DNA from: Pseudomonadota bacterium
GTDB lineage: Bacteria; Pseudomonadota; Alphaproteobacteria; Acetobacterales; Acetobacteraceae
Reading direction: 5' to 3'
Assembly (NCBI GenBank): GCA_023424475.1
Contig: JAFADX010000105.1
Span: 1 to 11,045 of the forward strand
DNA length: 11,045 bases
The notes under the pieces are model-generated. The model searched no databases. It was not told where the DNA came from and saw only the letters and a program-made list of their open reading frames with translations. Positions 1 to 6,750 of this stretch are shown here, piece by piece. The position numbers and the translations under genes were made by a program. Within the stretch, counting starts at the first letter, position 1. Each line of letters opens with the position of its first letter.

Positions 1-42
1 CGCTGAATGCTGCCGCATGACCTTTCCCCCGCCACATGATGC

Positions 43-67
43 CGCCCGGAAGCCTAGAGGCCGGGCG
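43..67. terminator. GC-rich hairpin, possible terminator of an upstream gene
   Basis: CGCCCGG at 43-49 pairs perfectly with CCGGGCG at 61-67 across an 11-nt loop. No T-tract follows on either strand, so it is not a standard intrinsic terminator. In DNA this GC-rich a 7-bp stem can occur by chance. It could end an upstream transcript if a gene finishes at the left edge of the window. Confidence 0.2.
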
Positions 68-201
68 CGCACGGGGGATCGTGGCCGGATTGACCGGCCA
101 TGCCGGAGTTGTGCCGGGCGTCCCGCATCGGTCCTCCGGCAGCCCGCCCCGGACCTCTTCGCGGTTTCGTCCGGCACCCGAACCGGTCTAGGGTGGCGTT
201 A

Positions 202-218
202 TTGTGCGGTGCACACAA
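202..218. promoter_or_regulatory. Inverted repeat, candidate operator for the patatin-permease unit
   Basis: The sequence TTGTGCGGTGCACACAA contains the perfect dyad TGTGC-N3-GCACA (203-215), and its ends TTGTG and CACAA are also complementary. It lies 71 nt before the patatin ATG in one of the few less GC-rich patches of the leader, where a promoter is expected. The T-N11-A spacing of the inner dyad resembles sites of LysR-type regulators, but no regulator gene is in the window. The assignment rests only on symmetry and position. Confidence 0.25.
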
Positions 219-245
219 ACAGCGGAAGAGAGACTGCCGACCGCG

Positions 246-296
246 ATGAGCACCCGTGCGACCACCGGGACGGAGCCTGCCGCCAGCCATGTCTAG
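246..296 (+). CDS. Possible 16-codon upstream ORF overlapping the patatin start
   Basis: An ATG at 246 opens a frame (MSTRATTGTEPAASHV) that ends at TAG 294-296, just past the patatin ATG at 289. A purine-rich stretch (AAGAGAGA, 226-233) lies about 12 nt before this ATG, a long but possible spacing. If translated, terminating ribosomes would stop on top of the patatin start and could couple the two. No homology can be claimed for so short a peptide, and it may be chance. Confidence 0.2.
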   Translation: MSTRATTGTEPAASHV

Positions 297-1335
297 GAAG
301 CCTGCCGCGGCGAAGCCCGCCCGCGAGACGCTGCTCGTCGACCTCGCCCTGCAGGGGGGCGGCAGTCACGGCGCCTTCACCTGGGGCGTGCTCGACCGCC
401 TGCTCGAGGAAGCGTGGCTGGACATCGAGGCGATCTCCGGCACCTCGGCCGGGGCGATGAACGCCGCCGTGCTGGCCTCGGGCTACGCCAAGGGCGGGCG
501 GGAGGGCGCGCGCGAGGCGCTCGAGGCCTTCTGGCGCCGCGTCTCGCGCGCCGCAGCCTTCAGCCCCTTCCAGCGCACGCCGCTCGACGTGATGCTCGGG
601 CGCTGGTCCCTGGACCATTCGCCGGCCTTCCTCGCGATGGACGTGATGTCCCGCGTCTATTCGCCCTACGAACTGGCGCCCTGGGCCCCCAACCCGCTCG
701 GCGACGTGCTGGCCGACAGCGTCGACTTCGCGGCCGTCGCATCCGGGCCGATCAAGATCTTCATCACCGCGACGAGCGTGCGCACCGGGCGGGGCCGGGT
801 CTTCCGCAACCCGGACCTCTCGCCCCTCGTGCTGCTGGCCTCGGCCTGCCTGCCGACCCTCTTCCAGGCCGTCGAGATCGACGGCGAGGCCTATTGGGAC
901 GGCGGCTATTCCGGCAATCCGACGATGACGCCGCTGATCCGCGAATGCGTCTCGGACGACACCATCATCGTGCCGATCAACCCGATCGAGCGCCCCGGCA
1001 CGCCGCGCAACGCGCGCGAGATCCTGAACCGGCTGAACGAGGTCTCCTTCAACGCGACCCTGCTGAAGGAACTGAAGATGATCGCGCTGCTCCGCCAGGC
1101 AGGCGATCACCGCACGGCCGAAGGCGCGCACTGGGCGCGCAACCGCGTGCACTACGTCAAGAACCAGGTGATGGTGACGCTCGGCTATTCCTCGAAGCTC
1201 AATGCGGAGTGGGATTTCCTCTCCATGCTGCGGGAAGAGGGGCGGAAATCGGCCGACACATTCCTCGCCGAACACGGCGACGACCTCGGCAGGCGCTCGA
1301 CGCTGCCGATCGAGCAACTGCTGGAGGACAACTGA
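289..1335 (+). CDS. Patatin-like phospholipase family protein
   Basis: A serine acyl hydrolase of the patatin family, whose members cleave ester bonds in lipids with a Ser-Asp dyad. All landmarks are visible: the glycine-rich oxyanion loop GGGSHG (residues 23-28), the nucleophile elbow GTSAGA with Ser53, and DGG with Asp204. At 348 residues it is a single-domain member. There is no signal peptide or membrane segment, so a cytoplasmic enzyme is likely. I chose ATG 289 because CGGAG at 271-275 precedes it and homologous sequence begins shortly after; a GTG at 256 would add 11 residues rich in Pro and Arg. The GntP permease follows after 3 nt, so the two are almost surely co-transcribed. From memory, patatins of this kind in alphaproteobacteria often lie near 3-hydroxybutyrate dehydrogenase genes, hinting at a role in polyhydroxyalkanoate or hydroxyacid metabolism. 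The substrate is unproven. Confidence 0.93.
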   Translation: MSRKPAAAKPARETLLVDLALQGGGSHGAFTWGVLDRLLEEAWLDIEAISGTSAGAMNAAVLASGYAKGGREGAREALEAFWRRVSRAAAFSPFQRTPLDVMLGRWSLDHSPAFLAMDVMSRVYSPYELAPWAPNPLGDVLADSVDFAAVASGPIKIFITATSVRTGRGRVFRNPDLSPLVLLASACLPTLFQAVEIDGEAYWDGGYSGNPTMTPLIRECVSDDTIIVPINPIERPGTPRNAREILNRLNEVSFNATLLKELKMIALLRQAGDHRTAEGAHWARNRVHYVKNQVMVTLGYSSKLNAEWDFLSMLREEGRKSADTFLAEHGDDLGRRSTLPIEQLLEDN

Positions 1336-1338
1336 CCG

Positions 1339-2793
1339 ATGGGCCTGCTCGGCATCCTCCTCGGCCTCGCCCTCCTCGTCTGGTTTGCCTACAAGGGATG
1401 GTCGGTGCTGCTGCTGGCGCCGGCCGGCGCCCTCCTCGCGGCGGCCTTTGCCGGCGAGCCCCTGCTTGCGCACTGGACGCAGACCTTCATGGGCAGCGCC
1501 GGGCGGTTCGTGGCGCAATTCTTCCCGCTCTTCATGCTCGGCGCATTGTTCGGCAAGCTCATGGAGGACAGCGGGTCGGTGAACGCCATAGCCGACTACA
1601 TGACCGAGAAGCTCGGGGCCGAGCGCGCGATCCTCGCCGTCGTGCTGGCCGGCGCGATCGTGACCTATGGCGGCGTCAGCCTCTTCGTCGCCTATTTCGT
1701 GCTGGCGCCGATGGCGACGGCGCTCTTCCGCTCGGCGAACATCCCCCGCCGGCTGATGCCCGCGGCGATCATCGTCGGCTCCTCGACCTTCACCATGTCG
1801 GCGCTACCCGGCACGCCGGCGATCCCGAACACCATCCCGATGCCGTTCTTCGGCACCACGCCCTTCGCCGCGCCCGGCCTCGGGGTCATCGCATCGGCGA
1901 TCATGCTCGGCATCGGGCTCTGGTGGCTCGGGCGCTGCGAGGCGGCCGCGCGTGCCACCGGCGAGGGCTTCGGGGACGAGCGCCCCGACACGGCGGATGC
2001 CGCCGCCGACGACCCGATGATCCGCGAGCGCGCCGTCGCCGCCCGCGAATTCGACCCTGCCGAGATCCACAACAGCGCCCCCGCCGCGGACCGCCCCGGC
2101 ATCGGCGCCGCGGCGACGCCGCTCGTGGTGGTGGTGCTGGTCAACCTCCTGATGTCCTTCGCCATCCTGCCGCGGATCGACGCCTCCTTCCTCGCCGAAC
2201 CGCGCTGGGGCGGCACCACGCTCTCGGCCGTCGCGGGCGTCTGGGCCGTCGCGACGGCGCTGGCGGCGGCCATCGCGACGCTGCTCGCGGTCAGCGGGCG
2301 GCGGATCCCGTCCCTGCGCGCCACCATGGATGCCGGCGCCAACGCCGCCGTCCTGCCGATCTTCAGCGTCGCGAGCCTGGTGGGTTTCGGCGCCGTGGTC
2401 GCGGCCATGCCGGCCTTCGAGGTCGTGCGCGACTGGGTGCTCGGCATCGGCGGCGGCCCGCTGGTCTCGCTCGCGGTCGCGACCAACGTGCTGGCGGCGC
2501 TGACGGGCTCGGCCTCGGGCGGGCTGACCATCGCGCTCGACGCGCTGGGGCCGACCTACATGGCGATCGCGGCGGAGAAGGGCATCGACCCCGGCCTGCT
2601 GCACCGGATCTCGGTGATCGGCGCCGGCACGCTCGACATCCTGCCGCACAACGGCGCCGTCATCACGCTGCTCGCGGTCTGCGGCTGCACGCACCGCGAG
2701 AGCTACATGGACATCGTCATCGTCGGCATCGGCGGTTCGCTCGCCGCGCTCATCGCCGTGGTCGTGCTCGGCGGGCTGGTCGGGTCCTTCTGA
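1339..2793 (+). CDS. GntP family permease (organic acid:proton symporter)
   Basis: An inner-membrane carrier of 484 residues with many hydrophobic helices, matching the length and layout of the GntP family, which imports gluconate and related hydroxy acids with protons. Recognisable parts are the first-half segment GTPAIPNTIPMPFFGTTPF (from residue 158) and the C-terminal DILPHNGAVITLL (from about 433). A long hydrophilic loop rich in Asp, Ala and Arg (about 203-255) separates the two halves. The ATG lies 3 nt after the patatin stop, and its ribosome site must lie inside the patatin 3' end (CTGGAGGAC, 1320-1328), so translation is probably coupled. GntP relatives include gluconate and 3-hydroxybutyrate carriers. 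Given the partner hydrolase, a short hydroxyacid is a plausible cargo, but I infer this from context only. The next gene is convergent, so the unit ends here. Confidence 0.9.
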   Translation: MGLLGILLGLALLVWFAYKGWSVLLLAPAGALLAAAFAGEPLLAHWTQTFMGSAGRFVAQFFPLFMLGALFGKLMEDSGSVNAIADYMTEKLGAERAILAVVLAGAIVTYGGVSLFVAYFVLAPMATALFRSANIPRRLMPAAIIVGSSTFTMSALPGTPAIPNTIPMPFFGTTPFAAPGLGVIASAIMLGIGLWWLGRCEAAARATGEGFGDERPDTADAAADDPMIRERAVAAREFDPAEIHNSAPAADRPGIGAAATPLVVVVLVNLLMSFAILPRIDASFLAEPRWGGTTLSAVAGVWAVATALAAAIATLLAVSGRRIPSLRATMDAGANAAVLPIFSVASLVGFGAVVAAMPAFEVVRDWVLGIGGGPLVSLAVATNVLAALTGSASGGLTIALDALGPTYMAIAAEKGIDPGLLHRISVIGAGTLDILPHNGAVITLLAVCGCTHRESYMDIVIVGIGGSLAALIAVVVLGGLVGSF

Positions 2794-2909
2794 TGGCGCA
2801 TGGCGGCGCAGCGGCTGGCCGGAAACGCGCCGTGCGGCACATCTCCGTGGCCGGTCCGCACCCCCGCCCGGCTACCCGGCGACACCATGCCGGATGGCTG
2901 CCGGCGCCC
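2794..2909. other. Intergenic gap between convergent genes
   Basis: This 116-nt gap separates the 3' ends of the permease (plus strand) and the AI-2E-type gene (minus strand), so transcripts from both sides should end here. Weak inverted repeats are visible: CGGCGC at 2804-2809 with GCGCCG at 2827-2832, and CCGGC at 2876-2880 with GCCGG at 2889-2893. Neither has a T-tract, so no standard intrinsic terminator can be named. Rho-dependent termination is possible. No gene is supported here. Confidence 0.5.
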
Positions 2910-3989
2910 TCAGGCGGGCTCCCGGCCCTGGTCCGGGACGCGGCCGGAGAACAGCGCCGCGATCCAGCGCGTTTCGGGGAACTGGTCGCAGAGGGTCAGC
3001 CCCGCGATCAGCGCCGGCACGCCGATGAAGGCGCCCGGAATCCCCCAGAGGAAGGCGCCGAGGAAGACCGCCACCAGCACCATGAAGGGCGAGACCGAGA
3101 GCCGCTTCCCCGCCAGGCGGGGCTCGAGGTAGCTGCCGATCAGGAACTGGATCACCTGCAGCGCCGCGAAGATGGTGATCACCGCCTGCCAGGAGCCGAA
3201 CTGCAGCAGCCCCACCATGGTCGGGAAGACCGTCGCGATGAGCGGGCCGATGAAGGGGATGTAGTTCAGCACGAAGGCGATGACGCCCCACTCGGCGGCG
3301 AGGTCGAGGCCCATCCAGTAGGCGAAGGCGTAGACCAGGACGCCCGTCAGGATGCTGGCATAGGTGCGGACGAGCATGTAGCGCCGCAGCTTCGCCGCGC
3401 TCGCCGCCAGCCCGTCGAACACGCATTGCGCGCCGGGCTTCTCGGCCTTCAGCGAGGAGAGCTGCGCCCCCGCCTGCTCGACTTCCAGCAGGCCGAGGAT
3501 GACGAAGACCGCCGTCACCACGGCGAAGCTGATGATGCCCTGCAGCTGCGCGAGCACGCCCTGCGCGACGCGCACAAGCCAGCGGACGTCGAACTGTTCG
3601 GCCAGCGCCCCGGCCCCCGTGACGCCGCGGGTTTCGAGCCATTCGATCTTGGCCAGGTAGAGCGTCTGCAGGCGGGAGGCATTGGCCACGACCCATTCGG
3701 CGACGCGCCCGAACCCCCATGCGATGGCGAGCGCGAGGCCGGAGACGACGACCAGCGTCACGATCACCGTCACGACCACCGCGAGCCCCGCCGAGATGCG
3801 CGACTGCACCGCCTGCTGCACCGGCCAGACCAGGCCGATGACGAACAGGGCGAAGACGATCGGCGCGATGACGGACTGGCCCGCATGCAGGGCGGCGGCG
3901 GCGAGAATGGCCGTGCAGAGGCCGAGCATGGCGCGCATGGCGCGGTCCTGGGTCATGCCGGGTCGGTGCCTCGCTGGTCGATGATGCAT
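2910..3989 (-). CDS. AI-2E family transporter (PerM/TqsA-type membrane protein)
   Basis: A polytopic inner-membrane protein of 359 residues, the usual length for the AI-2E/PerM/YdiK family. Members have been linked to autoinducer-2 export and, in some, to Na+/H+ exchange; function varies and cannot be assigned here. Family marks are the N-terminal helices, a long partly hydrophilic middle region, NYIPFIGPLIA (from residue 242), EPRLAGKRLSVSPF (from 289) and a late WGIPGAFIGVP segment. I chose the ATG at 3989 because GAGG lies 4 nt upstream. A second in-frame ATG at 3956 would remove 11 polar residues (MHHRPARHRPG) and is also credible, though its GAGG is 12 nt away. The gene is divergent from the alpha/beta hydrolase across 44 nt and stands alone as a transcript within this window. 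Confidence 0.9.
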   Translation of the reverse strand: MHHRPARHRPGMTQDRAMRAMLGLCTAILAAAALHAGQSVIAPIVFALFVIGLVWPVQQAVQSRISAGLAVVVTVIVTLVVVSGLALAIAWGFGRVAEWVVANASRLQTLYLAKIEWLETRGVTGAGALAEQFDVRWLVRVAQGVLAQLQGIISFAVVTAVFVILGLLEVEQAGAQLSSLKAEKPGAQCVFDGLAASAAKLRRYMLVRTYASILTGVLVYAFAYWMGLDLAAEWGVIAFVLNYIPFIGPLIATVFPTMVGLLQFGSWQAVITIFAALQVIQFLIGSYLEPRLAGKRLSVSPFMVLVAVFLGAFLWGIPGAFIGVPALIAGLTLCDQFPETRWIAALFSGRVPDQGREPA

Positions 3990-4033
3990 GCAACCTCGTC
4001 CACCGGGGCGCGGCGTGCAAGGGCGGGCCGGCC
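3990..4033. promoter_or_regulatory. Short divergent promoter region
   Basis: Only 44 nt separate the starts of the minus-strand AI-2E-type gene and the plus-strand hydrolase. Promoters for both must therefore overlap each other or extend into the opposite coding region. Two perfect 8-nt palindromes flank the gap: TGCATGCA at 3985-3992, on the AI-2E start codon, and GGCCGGCC at 4026-4033, directly before the hydrolase GTG. AAGGG at 4019-4023 is a reasonable ribosome site for the hydrolase. No -35/-10 pair is clear. Confidence 0.4.
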
Positions 4034-5482
4034 GTGCTGAGGCGCCTTCGCCGCTGGCTGCTGAGGACCGGCATCGCGATGCTGGCGCTGCTGCTCGTCG
4101 TCCTCGCCCTGCGGGTGTGGGAGATCGAGCGCGGACCGCCGCTCGGCGCCTGGCACACCTTCGTGCCGGAGGAACTGACGCCGGAGGCGATCGAGGCCAC
4201 GGACTGGGCCGGCTGGATGGCGGCCGAGGACAGGCTTTTCGCGTCGGTCCGCACGGAGGTCTCGGAGCACCTCGAGCCGTCGCAGCAGGTGGCGGCCAAC
4301 CGCTATTTCGTCGGCAGCCCGGTCAACCCGGACCGCTTCGCGCGGAACTGGAACCGCTCCTTCGTGCTCGAACCCGAGGGCGAGCCGCGCGGCGTCGCGG
4401 TCCTGCTGCATGGGCTGACCGACGCGCCCTTCAGCCTGCGCCACCTCGCCGAGGCCTACCGGGCGCACGGCTTCCTCGCCATCGCCATCCGGATGCCGGG
4501 GCATGGCGCGGTGCCCGGCGGCCTGACCGCGGCGACCTGGGAGGACTGGAACGCGGCGACGCGCCTTGCCGTGCGGGAAGCGCGGCGGCGCGTCGGGCCG
4601 GGCCGGCCCTTCCACTTGGTGGGCTATTCGAATGGCGGGGCGCTCGCGCTCAAGCACGCGCTCGACGCGCTCGAGGACGCGCGCCTGGCGCAGGCGGACC
4701 GCCTGGTCCTGGTCTCGCCCATGGTGGGCGTGACCGCCTTCGCGCGCTTCGCCGGCATCGCCGGGCTGCCGGCCCTGCTGCCGCGCTTCGCCAAGGCCGC
4801 CTGGCTCGACATCCTGCCGGAGTTCAACCCCTTCAAGTTCAACTCCTTCCCGGTCAACGCGGCGCGCCAGACCCACCGGCTGACCGCGGCGCTGCAGGCG
4901 CAGCTCGACCGGCTGGCGGCCGCCGGCATGCTCCGGCGCCTGCCGCCGGTGCTGACCTTCCAATCGGTGGTGGATGCGACGGTCTCGACGCCCGCGGTGC
5001 TCTCGCGCCTCTATGCGCGCCTGCCGGCCAACGGCAGCGAGATCGTGCTCTTCGACCTCAACCGCAACACGCGATTCGGGCCGCTCTTCGGCGCCGGCGC
5101 CGATGCGATGCTCGACCGGATCCTCCAGCCGGCGCCCCGCAACTACGCGGTGACCATCGTCGCCAACGCCTCCGCGGCGACAACCTCGGTGGTCGCGCGC
5201 CGCGTGGCGGCCGGCGCGACGGCGGTCGAGGAGACCCCCCTTGCCGCCGCCTGGCCGCACGATGTCTTCTCGCTCTCCCACGTGGCGCTGCCCTTCCCCT
5301 CGCAGGACGGGCTCTACGGCGACGAGCCCGACCCCGCGGACGACTTCGGCGTCCGGCTCGGCGCATTGGCCGTGCGCGGGGAACGGGGCGTGCTGACCGT
5401 GGGGCTCGACGCGCTCTCGCGCATCACCTGGAATCCGTTTTTCCCCTATCTTCTTGGCCGGGTGGTCGAGGGGATGCGATGA
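4034..5482 (+). CDS. Membrane-anchored alpha/beta hydrolase (serine esterase/lipase-like)
   Basis: An alpha/beta-fold serine hydrolase of 482 residues. An Arg-rich N-terminus followed by a hydrophobic helix (about residues 14-30) looks like an uncleaved inner-membrane anchor, placing the catalytic domain in the periplasm. Visible catalytic parts are the oxyanion motif HGLTDAP (His126), the nucleophile elbow GYSNGG (Ser199), a likely acid in VVDATVS (Asp314) and a likely base in SLSHVALPF (His416). The stretch of about 100 residues between Asp and His is longer than in a minimal hydrolase. The start is GTG with AAGGG about 10 nt upstream; no in-frame ATG or GTG precedes it closely. The RND adaptor begins 164 nt downstream on the same strand, so shared transcription is possible but not shown. 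Substrate class (lipid, ester, peptide) cannot be told from the motifs. Confidence 0.85.
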   Translation: MLRRLRRWLLRTGIAMLALLLVVLALRVWEIERGPPLGAWHTFVPEELTPEAIEATDWAGWMAAEDRLFASVRTEVSEHLEPSQQVAANRYFVGSPVNPDRFARNWNRSFVLEPEGEPRGVAVLLHGLTDAPFSLRHLAEAYRAHGFLAIAIRMPGHGAVPGGLTAATWEDWNAATRLAVREARRRVGPGRPFHLVGYSNGGALALKHALDALEDARLAQADRLVLVSPMVGVTAFARFAGIAGLPALLPRFAKAAWLDILPEFNPFKFNSFPVNAARQTHRLTAALQAQLDRLAAAGMLRRLPPVLTFQSVVDATVSTPAVLSRLYARLPANGSEIVLFDLNRNTRFGPLFGAGADAMLDRILQPAPRNYAVTIVANASAATTSVVARRVAAGATAVEETPLAAAWPHDVFSLSHVALPFPSQDGLYGDEPDPADDFGVRLGALAVRGERGVLTVGLDALSRITWNPFFPYLLGRVVEGMR

Positions 5483-5646
5483 GGATGCCGCGGGACACCA
5501 GGAGCAATCATGGGATGCCGGGCCAAGGCGAATGCGGCGCCGTCCACTCGGCCGGCGCGCCGGGCTGTGGCATGGCAAGGCGGAACGGCTTCCCCTCGCC
5601 CGTCCCGGGCGTCCTGCAACATTCGGCCCCGATCGCGGATACCTCG
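5483..5646 (+). other. Leader between the hydrolase and the RND adaptor, with an unexplained ribosome site
   Basis: This 164-nt gap stays open in the adaptor frame right back to an ATG at 5479 that overlaps the hydrolase stop (ATGA). It carries AGGAG at 5500-5504, well placed for an ATG at 5510, which belongs to a 65-codon frame ending at 5707. The same AGGAG lies 10 nt before an in-frame adaptor ATG at 5515. The encoded leader is hydrophilic and would sit in front of the lipoprotein signal peptide, so I treat this stretch as untranslated. It may hold a promoter or a regulatory leader for the pump operon. I see no clear -35/-10 pair. Confidence 0.4.
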
Positions 5647-6750
5647 ATGCACCATCGGCCCCCCCTCTCCCGGCGCCTCCTGCGGCACCTTCCCGCCTTC
5701 GTGCTGATCGGGGCCGTCGCGGGCTGCGACGGCGGCCCGCCCCCGGCACCGCCGGAAGTCCGCCCCGTCCGCGTCGCGACGGTCGAGCGCAGCACGGCCG
5801 GCGAGGTGATCAGCCTGACCGGCACGGTGCAGGCCGAGACCGAGGTGAACCTCGCTTTCCGCATCGACGGCCGCATGGTCGAGCGCCTGGTCAATGTCGG
5901 GGACACCGTCCATGCCGGCCAGGTCATCGCCCGGCTGAACCCGGACAACGAGGAGAACGGCGTGCGCTCCGCCCGTGCCGCCGTCGCTGCCGCCCGGGCG
6001 CAGCTCACCGAGGCCGAGAACAACTACTGGCGGCAGTCCGAGCTGCTGCGCGAGGGCTGGACCACCCGCGTGCGCTACGACCAGGCCGCGCAGGCGCAGC
6101 AGAGCGCGCGCTCGGCCCTCGATGCGGCGGAAGCCCAGCTCGGCATCGCCGAGACGCGCCTCAGCTACACGGAACTCGTCTCCGACGTGAACGGGCGCGT
6201 CACGGCCCGCGGCGCGGAACCCGGCGAGGTCGTGCAGCCCGGCCGCATGATCGTCCAGGTGGCGCGGGACGAAGGCCGCGACGCCGTCTTCGACGTGCCG
6301 CCGACGCTGAAGGACCAGGCGCCGGCCAATCCGGTGGTCGAGGTCTCCCTCGCCACGGACCCGGGCGTGCGCACCACCGGCCGGGTCCGCGAGGTCTCGC
6401 CGCGCGCCGATGCCGTCACCGGCACCTTCCGGGTGCGCGTCGGCCTCGCCGACCCGCCTGCGGCGATGCGGCTGGGGGCCACGGTCACGGGGCGGCTGCG
6501 CCTCGGCGCCAGCGACGGCTACTCGATCCCGGCGACGGCGCTGACACGGGCGGACAACCACCCGGCCGTCTGGGTGGTGGACCCGCAGACCCAGACCGTC
6601 TCGATCCGCACGGTCGAGCTGCTGCGCCATGATCCCGCCCACGTCATCGTCGGCGCCGGCCTCGAGAACGGCGAGATCGTCGTGACCGCCGGGGTGCAGG
6701 CGCTGCGCCCGGGCCAGAAGGTGCGGCTGCTCGGGGCCGGCCCGCGATGA
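5647..6750 (+). CDS. RND efflux pump periplasmic adaptor subunit (lipoprotein)
   Basis: The membrane-fusion protein that links an RND permease to an outer-membrane channel. The N-terminus has basic residues, a hydrophobic core and the lipobox VAGC, with Cys27 as the predicted lipidation site. Domains in order: first lipoyl half (about 69-101, ending RLNPDN), an Ala/Gln/Glu/Arg-rich alpha-helical hairpin (about 102-178), second lipoyl half (DVNGRVTARGAEPGE, from 180), then beta-barrel and membrane-proximal domains to the C-terminus. The 367-residue length is normal for AcrA/MexA-type adaptors. I chose ATG 5647 because it puts the signal peptide at the very start. Upstream in-frame ATGs (5479, 5515, 5572) would add 25-56 hydrophilic residues. 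The ribosome site for 5647 is weak (GCGGAT about 6 nt upstream). The stop overlaps the permease start (ATGA), a sign of coupled translation and a fixed subunit ratio. Confidence 0.92.
   Translation: MHHRPPLSRRLLRHLPAFVLIGAVAGCDGGPPPAPPEVRPVRVATVERSTAGEVISLTGTVQAETEVNLAFRIDGRMVERLVNVGDTVHAGQVIARLNPDNEENGVRSARAAVAAARAQLTEAENNYWRQSELLREGWTTRVRYDQAAQAQQSARSALDAAEAQLGIAETRLSYTELVSDVNGRVTARGAEPGEVVQPGRMIVQVARDEGRDAVFDVPPTLKDQAPANPVVEVSLATDPGVRTTGRVREVSPRADAVTGTFRVRVGLADPPAAMRLGATVTGRLRLGASDGYSIPATALTRADNHPAVWVVDPQTQTVSIRTVELLRHDPAHVIVGAGLENGEIVVTAGVQALRPGQKVRLLGAGPR

Larger units (their letters stand above)
1..288. other. Non-coding leader upstream of the patatin gene
   Basis: No convincing gene lies here; the frames that stay open are rich in Arg, Pro and Ala, as expected of GC-rich shadows. 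It holds a GC hairpin at 43-67, an inverted repeat at 202-218 and a 16-codon ORF at 246-296. I see no clear -35/-10 pair; TAGGGT at 189-194 is at best a weak -10 candidate. The left edge may hold the end of an upstream plus-strand gene (stops at 4-6 or 18-20) or the start of a divergent minus-strand gene (ATG at 18-16 after a G-rich stretch). Too little is visible to choose between these. Confidence 0.5.

Noticed and set aside
1..18. Possible start of a divergent minus-strand gene (ATG at 18-16 after a G-rich stretch)
   Set aside because: Only six codons are inside the window, too few to judge, and G-rich runs are common here.
2804..2893. Hairpins between the convergent genes as intrinsic terminators
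   Set aside because: The stems are only 5-6 bp, one loop is 17 nt long, and no T-tract follows on either strand.
414..4040. An open plus-strand frame of 1208 codons spanning the patatin, permease and AI-2E-type genes
   Set aside because: The translation is Arg/Ala/Gly/Pro-rich with no domain, and it covers two genes in another frame and one on the opposite strand. GC-rich codon bias keeps it open.
3988..5646. Extension of the RND adaptor frame upstream to give a 920-residue fusion
   Set aside because: The added part is a shadow of the hydrolase in another frame and lies before a complete lipoprotein signal peptide.
3956..5670. The AI-2E-type gene and the adaptor both begin with MHHRP
   Set aside because: The shared start is five residues in unrelated families and the nucleotide similarity does not extend further. 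It is probably coincidence.
3953..5749. A 598-codon minus-strand frame opposite the alpha/beta hydrolase
   Set aside because: Low-complexity charged composition; the plus-strand frame has a full set of hydrolase motifs and a membrane anchor.
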